A DNA stretch of 64,000 bases from Sipunculus nudus (GCA_026874595.1 CM049307.1:46189678-46253677); one strand, 5' to 3'. Shown: positions 33,501-46,224, counted from the stretch's first letter. The notes: generated by a model not told the origin, from the letters alone. Numbers and translations are program-made.

Positions 33501-36448
33501 AGGGTCTATTCTATCTACTAGCTACCGAGTGCTCAGTCCAGTCCATAGGCAAGATCATTATGACTTAATATTAATGAAACCTTAAAATGCTACATATAAA
33601 GTTTAATTTACACCAAAAAAATCATGAAAATATGAAGTTCATTTCAAAATGTCATTAATGCTTGGTTTACAAAACAAATTTTATAATTTAAAATATTATA
33701 TCAAAATGTAGTATTTCATGAAACCAAGACTGGTCATAAAAGTTGTCTGAGCCAAGAATGAATAATATAATTACTTGTGTTCATGCTAATGTTCCAAATG
33801 ATAAAAATGGCATCAGCATTTAGATACATTATTCTGTTTTATCAAAATTTAAACAATTCTAGTGATAAACTGGATTGAGCACCTATGCCCTGCCATAGAG
33901 CCCATACCACTGAGAGACTGTGCCACTAATATGGCACACATTCCAGGGTAATCAAAAGAGAACTAAAATTGGACTATCAAGTAGATTTAACATAAGCTCC
34001 ATCCCCTCACACTATGAATACACCTGACTAGTTTTCTGTGTTGCTGATCTCTGGTGATATTTCATCTCTTCTGATGAAGGAGTCCTCACCCTTAGGCTGT
34101 GTTTCCACTTGTCCAGACATATATGTGGATACTGGACACAGATATGGTCCAAACTAACATATGATATGACAGATGGAGTGTTTAAACTTATACCAACATT
34201 AATTTAGCACAAATATATATAGTATATTCATAATGAATTTAGTATGCCAATTCGGCCAAATGACTAAGTTAAGCTTCCTGTAACTTGGCCAAACATCATC
34301 AGACTGGAACCACTCAAACAAACTTGAGACGGATTATATCCGGGATTATTTCTGTAAAATATTGAATAATTTGGCTGGACATTTTTGGAGAAGATTTTAA
34401 AAGTTTTTTTCAACTTTTCCCTGCAAAATCTAAGTCAATGCAGATAGCCAAAAAATAGGCGAAATCAGAGTTTTTTTAAATTGAATTTTTGCAAAAATTT
34501 TTTTTTGCTAGCTCCTGCAGTTTTCAAGATAGAATGGGTTAACATGTGGATGACGGCACACCATCACATAAGCTAACAGGTTCGCTAAAAATACCTTAAA
34601 TACATGGCTCAACTGTGGTTCCCAGTCTTGAGAAATGAGCTGAACAGGTATTCCCTAAAAGATGTCATTTTTTGGAAAAGCTCCTTAATGTTTAAGAACT
34701 CCAGAAGTTGAGTATATTAAACTGATATTTAAACATAATAAGAAAAGATTAATAATCATTATGCCTGGTTGGATATTGGAAAACTCTAGTTCCACCAAAA
34801 ATGTCAAAATTGTGACCATACAGCCACTGCATTTGTGGAAACACTCGCTTTTTATATCTGTGTCCATACCAACATCTATGTTAAGAATGCACAAGTGGAA
34901 ACGCAGCTTTAATGTCAAAGTTTAATGTATAGGTCTTCTCTTTCCATAATAATCCAAAATAACAACTCAAAATATTGTCTTCTTACATTTTTTTGTCAAA
35001 TAAGCTGAAAAATAATTTGCTGATTATGACCTAAATGTTAACTACACATGCACAAGTATCCTCAGTGCTCATTTATAGGCTTGAGCCGTTGAAACCCTGA
35101 ATGTAAAACCAATAGCCTGCAGCAGCTGCACACTGGGAAATCATTATTTGGTATGGTATTTAATACTAGCACAATATATTTTAAGATACAAGTAAACAAA
35201 ATTCACTACATAGTCCTGCCTTAAAAGTAATTTTCTACGAAATTCAGGTAGTCTGCAATAAACTATCAAGTCTTTGTAATATGGTCATTGGTTTTTTTCC
35301 CAAATATTACTCCCTGTTATGCTTGACAATTCAAACAATGTCCAAAACTTCATAAATGAATTCATTGAATGTATATAATATGATGAATTAAACTTAAAAA
35401 GATGGGCTTGAAAAAAGGTAATGATTTAATCAAACATCTCTCTGTTAATTCAAATCACAATGCTGCAGTTTTTTGCCCAAAGGGAGAGATTGGTAGCATG
35501 TCTGAATCGAACATACACAACAAATAGTTCAGCAAATATATCAGGAGAGTTACTGATTTTTACTTGTGGGATAGTCAATATTTCAATCAAAAGCTCCTTT
35601 TAGCCACCCTGGGTTTATGGCATACTTGCAATGGCAGATATGTTCTAACTTAATGAAGCTAACATAAGCCCAAAATGTCCAAATGACACACTGAGTTTTT
35701 TATTCCACTAAATTCTGATCCCACCAATGGTACTCAAATTTTAAATGAAAATTACGTAGGACAGTTGTTTCAGCTGTAAAATTAAGGACCTTCTAACAAT
35801 TCAAAAGCTGTCAAAATGTCTGATGGTCAATGCAAAACAGATCCAACCTGTAGTCTTACCTTGGCTCAAATTACAATACTGGTATTTTGCAAAAAGTATT
35901 AAACAAATCATTATAAACTTTAAAGATTCTTCCATCTGTGTAACCATATCCTGTCGAGCTTAAAACAAAATACTTAACCTTTAGCAAAAACATGTAGTCT
36001 TTGACCCAAAAAAGTTACTGGTAAAAGCATACCATTTTTACATGTAGTCTTTGACCCAAACAAATTACTGGTAAGAGCATACCATTTCTAACTTTTTAGA
36101 CAATATAACAGTACCTCTATGTATCATAATTTCATGAACCATGGCTCACAAGTGTAAATCACAATCACTCACTACATTAAACTTTCAGATTTAAAATTGC
36201 CCCATTTCATATTTTGTTAAATTAACCACACTTATGCACCTAATGAAAGGAAATCTTCAATGCGAGTTGAATTATTAGAGGAACTGAATTATTACAGACT
36301 TTACAGTATGTCCTAAAGTTATCGAACCATTAATCTGATATAAGCAACTGGTGTGAGAGACCACCTGCCCTTGAAATCATGAAACAAAGTGACCCATGGG
36401 TCACGTCACTCAGCTGAACTTTTTAAAATTATGGCAAATGCAAATATA

Positions 36449-36487
<39 letters not shown>

Positions 36488-39400
36488 TAGCATTTGAAAA
36501 GCTAAGAGAAAATAGTTTTTTATGGACTATATCAAAGATGCACAAGTCTTTCATGATCAAATATTTCTAGAAGCATCATTATTTCAGTAATGTGACAGTA
36601 ATATGTGCATAAAATAACCATGGGGAAAGTATGAATACCTGTCAATTATAGAATAAGGCAGAAAGCGGATTTTAGCTGAAGGATAATTATACACATTTAA
36701 TTTATTAACTGAAATAAAATGCTGTAAAAAAATTCCATTTTCAAATGAGCATTAACTAAATCTGATCAGAAGAAATTTTACTGTGTAATGCAAGAAAATT
36801 GTGGCCTGAAACCCTTTAATAATGCAATAAGGAAAAACAAATATGTGCCTAGGAGTTATATGGAAGGATATAATTGACCAACAAAAAATGTGTTTAAATT
36901 ATTAATAAGTCTGGATAGATGGAGGGAGGTGAGAGGAAGCAAGAGAAAGAGAGAGGGGGGGAGCATTCAATAGTGCTCATAAGAAAAAAGTTTATTCATA
37001 ATTAATTTATAACTAAAGATTAACAAAGATGGACAGAGCTGATCACTTATGTCCAATCCTGCTGATGCAGGAATATATGTTTCAATTAGATCCTAATTTT
37101 TTTACACTACTTTTTTTGCTCATTTAATAAATCCTTATACAATTGCTATAAAACTAATAGAAAAGTCCACAGGTTCAAGGGCTCAATGGCGAGGGTGGGG
37201 GTGGGGGTTAAAGGTGAGAATTACAACACCTCTGCATATACACACAGGTTATGAAATTTAAGGCAACAGTGTTTACAGGAGGAAAAGTTTATTCATAATT
37301 ATAAAAAAATTAAAAACAGACAGAGAGATGGACAAACAAAGCCGATTAATTTATTTTATATTCTGCTGAGGCAGGAAAATAATGAACAAATGTTTGCATA
37401 AGATCCTCATTCTTTCATGAAATCAGTTTTTTTTAAGTTTCCAAATTTTATACATTTGCAATATAACATATGTATCTGAATCTATAAGCTGATTCACAAT
37501 TCTAAATTGCATCACCTTTTATACCTAATTTGGTCAGATAACCCATTATGCATACACATTATTTATTTTTTACCGCAAAAAATATATATTTATAAATTTG
37601 CAAAACAATAAATTTCTGAAAGTATAACTTGATTCAGAATTTACAATTTTAAATTGCACGTTCATTTATCCATAATTTGGCTCATATATTGTCAAATCAT
37701 GCTTCCCGATGGGTTTCATTATATTTTAAAAGGAAATTAATTTCTTTAGAAATGTTACATTACCACAACATGACATTATGGATTACACCTTGATTTAGAT
37801 AAGTTTTGAACAAAGGAGTGGAAACAGATTTACAATTTAGGAAATACATTTCAAACAATAACAAGATCTGCATGACACTTGGTGCGCAAGGGAGGGGGTA
37901 GGGGTGGGGGGGAGGGTGATTTAAGAAAAATTGTACACATTACCCCTGACCAACTGATCTCTGCTCCCCCAGTGACACATGAAATATAAACTTATTTATT
38001 TTACATGAATTGTACGAATAGTTATTAAACTAATCAAGGCACTCTCCATGGCCCAGATGATGGCGTTTGGTACTCTCTTGGAGTGGAGGAAACTGGAGAA
38101 CCTGGAGAAAACCACTGGCCTTGGACAGGCAACTACAACCCAATCTCATGGCTACACTGGCTATCGAACCTGGGTCGCCAGCAGAGAGAACAGAGCGTTT
38201 TACCACCTCAACTGTCCAGGCCCCAAATAGATAGGCAGACAAATCAGATAAGCAGAGAGAGCTGCACTGAATGACCTCCAGTGACCAAAGTGAACACAAT
38301 AAGAGCCTAAAAAAAATCAATAACTAGCCTAATTTTGGAGCTTTTATATTCAAATTTCAGATTTTAACAGATTGAATCCTTATGTGTACATGCTGTGAAA
38401 ATCAATTCCACTGTTTTTATAAGAAAAAAATGTGCCATGCTGAATGTTGGGCCACATTTAAGGTACCGGTACTGTTTTTATAATTATGCTTATAACATAA
38501 AATATTTACAAAATTCTTATCTGGTATATGGTATATAATTGAATCTTGATTAAATAAAGTTATATCCTTAGAAAAAGGTCTCTAGCTGCAGCAATAATCT
38601 TGTTAGGTGAGTAAATATATTTCCTGATTTTTGACAAAGTGAATTATGTTTGAGCCCAAAACTTCAATAATAAATGCAATATTGACCTAATTATTGGTAT
38701 GTACATAGGAAATATATGCAGGAATGGTTATATACAACATGAATACGATAACACTGGTGAATTTCACAGTGGGCAGTTTTGAAGTGTAACAATAGGTCTA
38801 TACTGGAAAATGGAGGTTTTTGCTTAATTTCACGAAGGAACAAAGTTGCAGTGACCCAGTTTTTGGTTTGTTAGGAGAACTTGGGGACATCTAACTGTAT
38901 GTAGAATTTTTATTATTGTAGGTTCAATGGTTTCAAAAAGCACCCCGTAAACGGAGGGACACCGGACAAAGGATCACCATTATAGCTCGGATGACTTATA
39001 GTCAGCTGAGCTAAAAACAATTGTTAAAAAGCCCAAAATCCACAAATATTTATCATCAGGTTTTGGTGGAAAATGGGCTCTGTAGGCCCTCATTCTAAAC
39101 TGCACATTCAATGCCATGAACTAAGACAAAGTTTGCCTCAGCAGATTTTATTCTCACAGGATAATGTGTATTATGAACATTCAGCTGCTGAATCTGGTCA
39201 AGTACAGCTGTGAAAACTGATGACCTCAAGCCACTGCTGAAAGATCAGTTGAGCTTTCACTGGTCAGCTCATTATCATTCCTGTTAAATGACACCACACT
39301 TAAGAAGTCTGTGCTATCCCAGCAACTCTCAGTCTCTGCCTGCGAATCAGAATTTGTTATTATCCTTAGCCTTGGCTCTCTCACCCTAAACTAAGCCACA

Positions 39401-41404
39401 CCTCTACTTTCTTAGGTATAACATGCGACCATGGGGCTTTTGAACAAATATTATTGATGGATTTAAGGGCCTATGGACAGATGTTGAGACCTGAATTGAT
39501 CCATATTCAATATGCACGCCTGCTGGCAGTAACAACAATCTGTCTCCACTATAACAACATATGTTTACAGCATAACCATGTCAACAACTTCAAGTGAACC
39601 TGCATAATATCTTGTTCACATTTCAGAGATATATAATCAAAAATTCAATTTAAATGAATCATATTCTTATAACATTTAACTTTCTTCTTCTATCTAACAT
39701 AATAACTTGAAGGAGTGCACCTAAATTGTAAGATATCATTGACAGAAAACATGACACGTTGCCATCTTTGATTATGGACTGATATTTATTGTGACACAGC
39801 AATTAATGAAGAATCAATCTTAGGGTGATATATCTTTGATAGGATACAGTACTACAAGACCTTAGAACTAAGATTAACCCAGTAGTTTTACATAATTTGA
39901 TGAACTTCATCAATGTAGAGGGTTTCATGTCACCAGGAAGTCTGGATATACAAACCTTCGCCATTGAAAGCGAGGAGGATCTGGTCGACGAGGTTGATAA
40001 GGTCGGGCATGTTCAACACGGACTCTCCGCCCACACACACTCCTAAATATATTAAACAGTAAGCATGAATAAATACCTTTTAATTTATAATTGTTGTTAT
40101 TTCCATAAAGATATACACATAAAAACATGGTAACCTTTAAATTCACTAATTTACTACTGTTACAGCAACACATATTGTGAAGACTGTCAGGATAAAAGCT
40201 GTCCTTACAGTTAAATATTGAAAGTTTATATAACATGACTAAAGTAAAACCTCTCCTAATACCACCACAGTGCACCACTTCTACATGATACTGATTCTGT
40301 TTTGCTCCTTATATAAAACCCAACTTAGATGACCAACTTGAAATTGCAACCACTTTATAGAGGTCCCACTGATGGTCGTAATTTCTTGATTTTACTGTAA
40401 AGTGTTAGTATACTACTGTAGATTTACGAACATGAACCCTGAGAGTCCCATACAAACCTCCCATGGAGATCCTGTACTGCCCTTTCTGCATCCTCAGCAT
40501 ATTTGAACACCAGAAATGCAAATCCAGGAGGATTCCTGCAAGTCAACAAAGTAACAAACATTTCTTTGTGTACTTAATAAAAAATTATCTTTATGATCAT
40601 GTATACATCACACGAAAATTATGTAATCATAGTTGTAATTTGTCCGTTATCTGTTAAAAGTAATTTTTACAATATACATTTTACTTCCTGGTCTTGTGGG
40701 TTTCTATTAAATCACTAAGCTTAATTTCTCTTGCAATAGGATTTCTGGTTAGCCTTGCTGTTCCCATTCACTTTTGTTTTAGTATTCAATACTATTCATG
40801 GGGTCAGTTGATGGATTATTTTCTACTGTGCTGAAAATAAAAGAACAAGAAAAACTGTTTTCTGTTCATTATATCACTTATAAGTCTGATTCAATTCATA
40901 ATACAATAACTGGCAACTGCACTTGCTGTTGTTTCACTACTGAGTCTAAAGTACCAGATCCCAGTTAAAATATAAACTGGAATAATTAAAATCCTTTATA
41001 CTTATTAAATAATATTTAAAAAAATATGACATCAATATGACAAATGTTTTGGCAAATAAGGTCAACGTTTCAATCCTTTCAATGCAACACAGCTTAACGT
41101 AATCACCTAACCACTCATATAAATAAATCGATCACTGGGTACTCTGTGACATGAGAGACAGTGAATCCAGGCCACACTGACAGTGACACGTAAACATCAT
41201 TGACAGCCAGTAGTAAACGCTGCAGTGCAGGTCCGAACACAAACGTGTGAAATGCATCTCTCACCTTGCAACCCACACATCAGTAATTGGACCTAGGAGT
41301 TCAAATTCTCGTTCTAATTCATATTTGCTGACTGTGGCTCCTAAATCCCCGATGAAGACACGATATCCTCGGAAAGATTCATCATACAACGCCCGATGGG
41401 ACAT
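27599..41404 (-). CDS. SR-family splicing factor, SRSF3/SRSF7/Rbp1-like RRM with long RS domain
   Basis: SR proteins bind exonic enhancers and recruit spliceosome components in the nucleus. Coding exons: 41404-41265, 40535-40458, 40042-39956, 32405-32361, 30763-30722 and 28214-27599; all sites are GT-AG. Start is ATG in MSHRALYDESFRGY. RRM at residues 14-88: RNP2 VFIGDL, RNP1 in NPPGFAFLVF, then SVCGRRVRVEHARPY. The match to SRSF3/7 (ELER-EF..GP...VWVARNPPGFAF) is strong; the SRSF7 zinc knuckle is absent. Residues 105-275 are Arg/Ser/Asp/Lys-rich with DRSRDRSRDRS repeats; the last 60 are acidic (KKEDEGEISND...DDDLKVSNR). Length is about 335 residues if translation stops at 27599, longer than SRSF3 or SRSF7. 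Every intron is phase 2. The stop lies in a consensus donor, so a further exon is possible. Orthology within the family is not settled. Confidence 0.88.
28291..29010. repeat. Complex tandem repeat in SR-gene intron 5, about 3 units
   Basis: Diverged units of about 236-275 bp start with CATAAAATCAAGNAAGCTNT (28291, 28527, 28802). Each contains AAACCACTGCNNAGATAT-type and GGTGGCGCCACC-type segments. The palindrome GGTGGCGCCACC occurs near 28,395 and 28,660 with variants near 28,515, 28,790 and 28,940. Half-units of about 130 bp alternate. Confidence 0.75.
31881..32340 (+). repeat. About 145-bp tandem units in SR-gene intron 4
   Basis: Three diverged units beginning TTAAATATGNNTG at 31881, 32024 and 32171, containing ATGGTGNC and CCTNATGACNT-type strings and ending near 32,334 with ACGGGGTATAAAAATAAG. 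Probably part of a dispersed mollusc-type repeat. Confidence 0.6.
33185..33383 (-). other. Possible poison cassette exon in SR-gene intron 3
   Basis: A relatively GC-rich island in the 7.5-kb intron 3. On the minus strand it is bounded by CACAG (acceptor, weak pyrimidine tract) and GTAAAT (donor). Entered in the same phase 2 as every other exon, it stays open for 65 codons and ends in TAG as its last three bases. SRSF3 and SRSF7 carry autoregulatory poison exons in intron 3. The fit is suggestive only. Confidence 0.3.
35991..36090 (+). repeat. 50-bp tandem duplication
   Basis: Two near-identical copies beginning CATGTAGTCTTTGACCCAAA at 35991 and 36041, in SR-gene intron 3. Confidence 0.9.
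36450..36480. repeat. (TA)n microsatellite
   Basis: TA run followed by CACACA, inside SR-gene intron 3. Confidence 0.9.
36900..37680 (+). repeat. Diverged higher-order tandem duplication
   Basis: AAAGTTTATTCATAATT recurs at 36987 and 37284 with flanking matches (ATGGACA, CTGATGCAGGA or CTGAGGCAGGA, AGATCCT). A second pair (GATTCACAATTCTAAATTGC at about 37,491 and a variant near 37,632) suggests smaller units of about 150 bp. Confidence 0.5.
37992..38224 (-). mobile_element. tRNA-related SINE, copy A
   Basis: On the minus strand: GGGGCCTGGACAGTTGAGGT (box A-like region), CCCAGGTTCGATAGCC (box B-like), a central GTGGTTTTCTCCAGGTTCTC region followed by a similar CAGTTTCCTCCACT string, and the tail TGTACAATTCATGTAAAATA plus AATAAG. 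The same head, centre and tail occur on the plus strand at 58001-58207. The TTTTCTCC...TTTCCTCC centre resembles the conserved domain shared by several metazoan SINE families (Nin-DC type, from memory). Confidence 0.8.
38954..39016 (+). repeat. Hairpin-ended dispersed repeat tail, copy 3
   Basis: GGAGGGACACCGGACAAAGG followed by ATAGCTCGGATGACT, loop TATAG, TCAGCTGAGCT and an A-run. Same layout as 100-157 and 2014-2101. Confidence 0.55.
40239..40399. mobile_element. TACAGT-family MITE copy b (SR-gene intron 2)
   Basis: Left end AAAGTAAAACCTCTCC; right end read inversely TTACAGTAAAATCAAG. Interior CCACC motifs face GGTCC-type motifs. It lies between SR exons 2 and 3. Confidence 0.5.
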
Positions 41405-41640
41405 TTTGACACTTCCTGGCTGACGCTGTCAACCGGTGGAGGGTCGAACTGGATATGTACTTCGCTGATCAAAGCGGCGTTGTGAGAGACGTGAAATTCG
41501 GCCTCTGTAAAACACGGCCTTGTCAAGCATGCATATTCATGTCCACGCGGGACCCGCGGAACCTGCACGCAAATAGCCCCTTTCGATATTAAGTAGGCCT
41601 TATTGTGCGGGTCCCGCATGTGAGGAATCAATTTTAGGCG
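41405..41640 (-). promoter_or_regulatory. 5' flank and probable promoter of the SR gene
   Basis: The 235 bp upstream of the start codon are richer in CpG than the surroundings (for example CACGCGGGACCCGCGG), then give way to an AT-rich tract at 41,641. No clear TATA box. Position and composition suggest a CpG-type promoter with a short 5' UTR; the start site is not visible. Confidence 0.4.
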
Positions 41641-41654
41641 TCAAACGCAGTCAC

Positions 41655-41930
41655 TAATAATACAATATTTTATGGTCAATTATTAATATTGATAATGATT
41701 ATTTACTACTAATAATAATAACAAAAATAATAGGCTAACATTATTATTTTTATTATTATCATTATTAAAAATTATAATAATTTGATACTAGAATAAATAA
41801 TGATACTAAATAATACTAATAATAATAATATTAAAATTGTTGTTATTAAAGGTGATACTAGATTAATGCGATTTAATATTAATAATAATGTTATTATATT
41901 ATTATTGTTAAATCGCATATTAATGTAGTT
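41655..41930. repeat. Degenerate (AAT)n/(ATT)n low-complexity DNA
   Basis: Almost entirely AAT and ATT trinucleotides with interruptions, just upstream of the SR-gene promoter region. Confidence 0.8.
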
Positions 41931-42389
41931 TCAATTAGCTCTTCAATTAAAACAATATCTACGTGTTTACGTGCACAAAGCGATTTGCGGTCCCATGGAT
42001 ACACTACGTTTGCATGTAAATGGGTTTATGGTTCAGTTTGACCATTTTCCCTTCACGTATGTGTATACTTTAATAAATTAATGAACGCTGCGAGTAAATG
42101 GGTTTTGAGTCCTAATACTGCTATATAAATATTTATGTCAGGGGCTCAGGGCCTTAATTATAAAACTGAGTCCGGTTAAATCTGGTAAGTAGGAACTATG
42201 CCCTATAGGCCTATCATGCCTGAATAGTGCCAACAAAACCAATAAAGGTTTTGGACAAACCATTTTAAATGGATTATATGTATTAATTCTGCTAATAACA
42301 AATGAAAAGGAGAAGTCCAGCAATTGCTCTGCTTAAAGGGACATATATATAACCATGAACAATATTATGCCTATTCTTTCATACGCTCC

Positions 42390-42945
42390 GGAGGCAGCGG
42401 AAATCTTACGCTTCTAAAGAAGCAACTGATTTTCACGCTGCCAGCTTTGACCGTTTATGATCGATATATTTAGACACCAGATGGCGGTTCGTTGTCCGCT
42501 GAAAAACACGTGCGTATGATGTGACAAGCAGCCAACCAGATATATGCCAATAAACAAACACTCGACAGGCATCCTGGCTCCGCCCATAGCTGCATTCAAG
42601 CGCCGTTTGAAGACAGTTAACGGTCGAATTTTAATAGCTGCCTCTGCATTCTCGCATCATCGACCGATTCGATTCTGACAGTATGACTATGCATGTTAGC
42701 GTAGCCATGTATTTGTTGTCTGCAGAACTGAAACCAGCCAGCGATGTGTGCACGCAGCCTTTGTTGTTACGTTTCGATTGAATTACAGCTCATCGGTCGG
42801 GCATCCTATGTGCCCAAGGCCCTAAGCAAACCACGTCTGTGGCAATTCTCTCCGAGCCTGTGGCCTGTTCAGACGGTTACCGTCACTCAAAACGAAATGA
42901 ACATGGTAGGCTCCGTGTATTCCTCGCATAGCCGTGTCTTTCAGC
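42390..42945 (+). repeat. Dispersed repeat, relative of 870-1125
   Basis: Two blocks match the minus strand of 870-1125 by eye, with an extra 300 bp between them here. See that entry for shared strings. Confidence 0.55.
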
Positions 42946-45171
42946 ACAAGGTCTCATCTGATTGGACAAAAATATAGTGCTCCCCTCTGGTGTAGCAATT
43001 CAGGATACGAGGTCATATAACAAACAGCGCTTATACCTAGAGGCAGTAGGCCTATAGTTAAACCGCTGTGTAAAGAGTGTAATTCTTTCACACTTTCAGT
43101 TAAATTTTGCTTAATAAAATAGTTTCCAAGCAAAACCATTCTTGCACACCGTCCAGTACCCTGCATACGGCTGTTTAACATCTGTTATGGCTGTGTGTAC
43201 GTGTTGGTAAACACACGTGTGTCTGTTAACCTTAATTAACAAGCTCGCGTGACTGGAGGTCCCATTGTGCGTCACAACCCGCTTTGTTTCAGCTAGTGGG
43301 AACATGTATTACATTTTTGGGCCAAGTCAGTCGGTGCATCTCCTGATTGACACGTGTTGTGGTCCCGCGATGCACACCGCCCAAAGCAGTGTTTATGTTT
43401 ACACCTGTGATCGTGCCCGGTTCACTGTTTTTAACACTCATTTTCAGGAGTAAGCAGACGGTTTCAAGGCAAAAATTTTGGTAGGTACATATTTATTTTA
43501 AAGGGAAGAAGCTATTTTTCGTGTCAATTCAACATGCTTTATAGGTAATTTGGCCCCTTTTATAAACAATAAATCATTTTTATCTGATAGGCCTAGTCGG
43601 CCTATCAGGGGTGTTAGGAACAAATTCATAAGGGATGGGGTGGGGAGGAGACGAGGTATGAAACCATGCATAGTACGCTAGATAACTGTCGTCGTTCGTT
43701 AGGTGGTGGGGAACAACATGAAGTCTATATTATAAACAAATTATATAAATAATTAGGATAATCTCGGAAAATGAATTGTATTTATGTGTTTTCACAAAAT
43801 TTCATTAGACTTTATTTAACTATATGTATAGCTAGTTTGATTGCTCAGCGGCAATATATTATGAGTCGGCTTTTGGTCAGCTATATAGTACCGGGTAATC
43901 TGATAGATATAGAATGATTTATTTATTCAAATTATGGGGGGGGGGTACAGAATGATAACCTATCTCTGCCTCCAGTATATAATTAAGAGGGCAGTGGGAT
44001 TATCGTGTATGATACTGATCGAATTGCCGGCCAAATGACAATATACATGAATGTAGTTTTCCACTCCAGATCGCAATTAAATCACGCATATAGCGATCGG
44101 TAAACAGATCAATTACACGGTCCCGAGGATCCGCTATGTTGAAAAGGGGTGGGCTAAGATCTGCCTAAAAAGGACTAAAAGGTGATATATATACTCGAAT
44201 CATGAAATTTAAATATTATAAGAACATACAAGTATAAAAAAAATATTACGGTATATATATATAAATATAGCCTGTAAATTTGGCTATTTTATATAAAATG
44301 GCCACTACGCTTTCACAGACCTTGATCTACGAGCCGCTCTGGCGTCTATCTCATGAATAATGAACAAACGTGTAAGCGCTCAGGCCGAAATTAAAACTGC
44401 TGATCAAATCTAACAAACAATATGTAAACGATACACTTTTCACACGCTGTTTGACCAAGAACCCATTTACCAGAAGCTTGATATTTGTACGGTATATGGT
44501 TAAATTTATATATATTGACTGCATGGTCAAAATTTCCAGGCAATATGCTACCCATTTGGTCAAGAGCTAGCACCAGCCGTGCTTAGACACCCGCTCAAAA
44601 AACAATTATTCGTGAAACATTTGATTGGCTCAATTATCTTGTTTATCATTCATGAAATTTCATAGACGCGAGAACGGCTAGCAGAATCAACTTAATATTA
44701 GAACTGTGTAGGCCCAGCTGCCACACAGACTCAGACTAAGTCAATTAGTAGTATCAAAAATTTATAAATATATATTAAAATATCAAAAATCATATTAAAA
44801 TACGAGAGAAAATGATGATACAAGGGGGGGGGGGAGCTACCGGACTGGGAGGAGGTAACATGTCCTAATTCGTGCGGGTGTAACGAGTTTGACTTATACG
44901 AAAGGAAAAAAAGCGTTTTTAACACGGGCCGATTTCATAGGTCACATGATACGGTAAGGGATAATACAGTTTCAATTTACACCACAAGATTTTATAGAAT
45001 TGGTCAGACAGATTAAATGTGTCATTGATTCTTTTAAATGAACTTCTGTTCAATTAAAAGTGTTTTGTGACAAAAGGGTTTCAGATTGATAAATTTTAAT
45101 GGTAGACTAGGTTTACAATTTTGAAAACATATTTACTAACCTATCCTATTCTGGGATGTGTATCTCACAAT

Positions 45172-45182
45172 GCATTGTGGGA
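45172..45182 (+). promoter_or_regulatory. ZNF143/THAP11-like promoter motif
   Basis: GCATTGTGGGA matches one half of the composite site written GCATTNTGGGA, common near start sites of housekeeping genes. It sits in a patch with higher GC than the AT-rich surroundings and is followed by possible donors (GTGGTAAAG near 45,308). It could mark the SEC31A 5' untranslated exon 3.8 kb upstream of the first coding exon. Weak inference. Confidence 0.3.
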
Positions 45183-46221
45183 ACGCCGACAAATTCATGC
45201 CACGTTGATGTCTGACAGCAGTACCGCTTGTATACAAATACGGGTCTTTCCTTAAAATCGTCAATGCAAAGATACTGAACCAACTGTTAAGGAGACAGAG
45301 CTTCAAGTGGTAAAGCTGTTGAGGTTAGTGAATTTCTTTCTTAAACGTTTCTTGCACTGTAAACTAAGCATACCACCTGTTAAAGAATCTGTGACCTGTC
45401 ACTGTTCAACTTCAAGGCTGTCATGCACAATCAAACATGCTGTGCAGATTTACCCACGCATAATTAGCCGTTTCAAACTTCTACCACTAGGCGGCGTGCA
45501 TGTTGGCGAAGATCGCTTCAGTGGTAGAATGAGTATTTATCTTAATTGATTAAAGTTTTTTAATCAAACTGTTACATTTAATGATATCCTGAGTGGTTAT
45601 TTACGTGAAATGACCAGTAAGAGATCGTTACTAAAGAATAAAAGTGAAGAATCCAACCCTTGTTCATGACGCCGCTTCATGTCAGAGTTGGCATGTCAGC
45701 ATCAACAAGCTTCATTTCACTGATTAAAAGCAGCCAATCCCGGTCACATCAGGAGAAAAAGTATAAATAATCGTATTCTACAAGTGTTGTCCTTCACACT
45801 AGTATATGTAAATAGGTTGCCCATTGTTATTTTTTAATTATTTTTGTATGATTTATATAGCTTAACTAGGGTTTTGTCAATCATTAATTGTGCAGGGTAC
45901 CAGTCTAGTCCTGCTATATCTACAGAGATTTAAGGGCTTTTAAGTTACATTTTCACATTTCATGTTCATTAAATTCAGGCTTTTCAATACTTATGCATAT
46001 AAACACATCAGAGTATATATGTAATGGTATATACAGTATTTTAATTCTTGTATCGTACTATATTATATTATTTTTTATTATATTGTTATTAAATATTAAT
46101 GTATAATAATATAAATAAATATATATATATATATAAATGTATATATATATAATATGTAACTTTTATATGTCAAAAACAAAAAATAACATACAATTAATAT
46201 GTAAACAATATATGTCTGTAA

Positions 46222-46224
<3 letters not shown>

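Noticed and set aside
40463-40657. Plus-strand frame over SR exon 2
   Set aside because: Antisense to the RRM exon, whose frame and splice sites are clear on the minus strand.
41341-41631. 96-codon minus-strand frame over SR exon 1
   Set aside because: A different frame from the RRM; the SRSF-like frame from the ATG at 41404 continues into exon 2 in phase.
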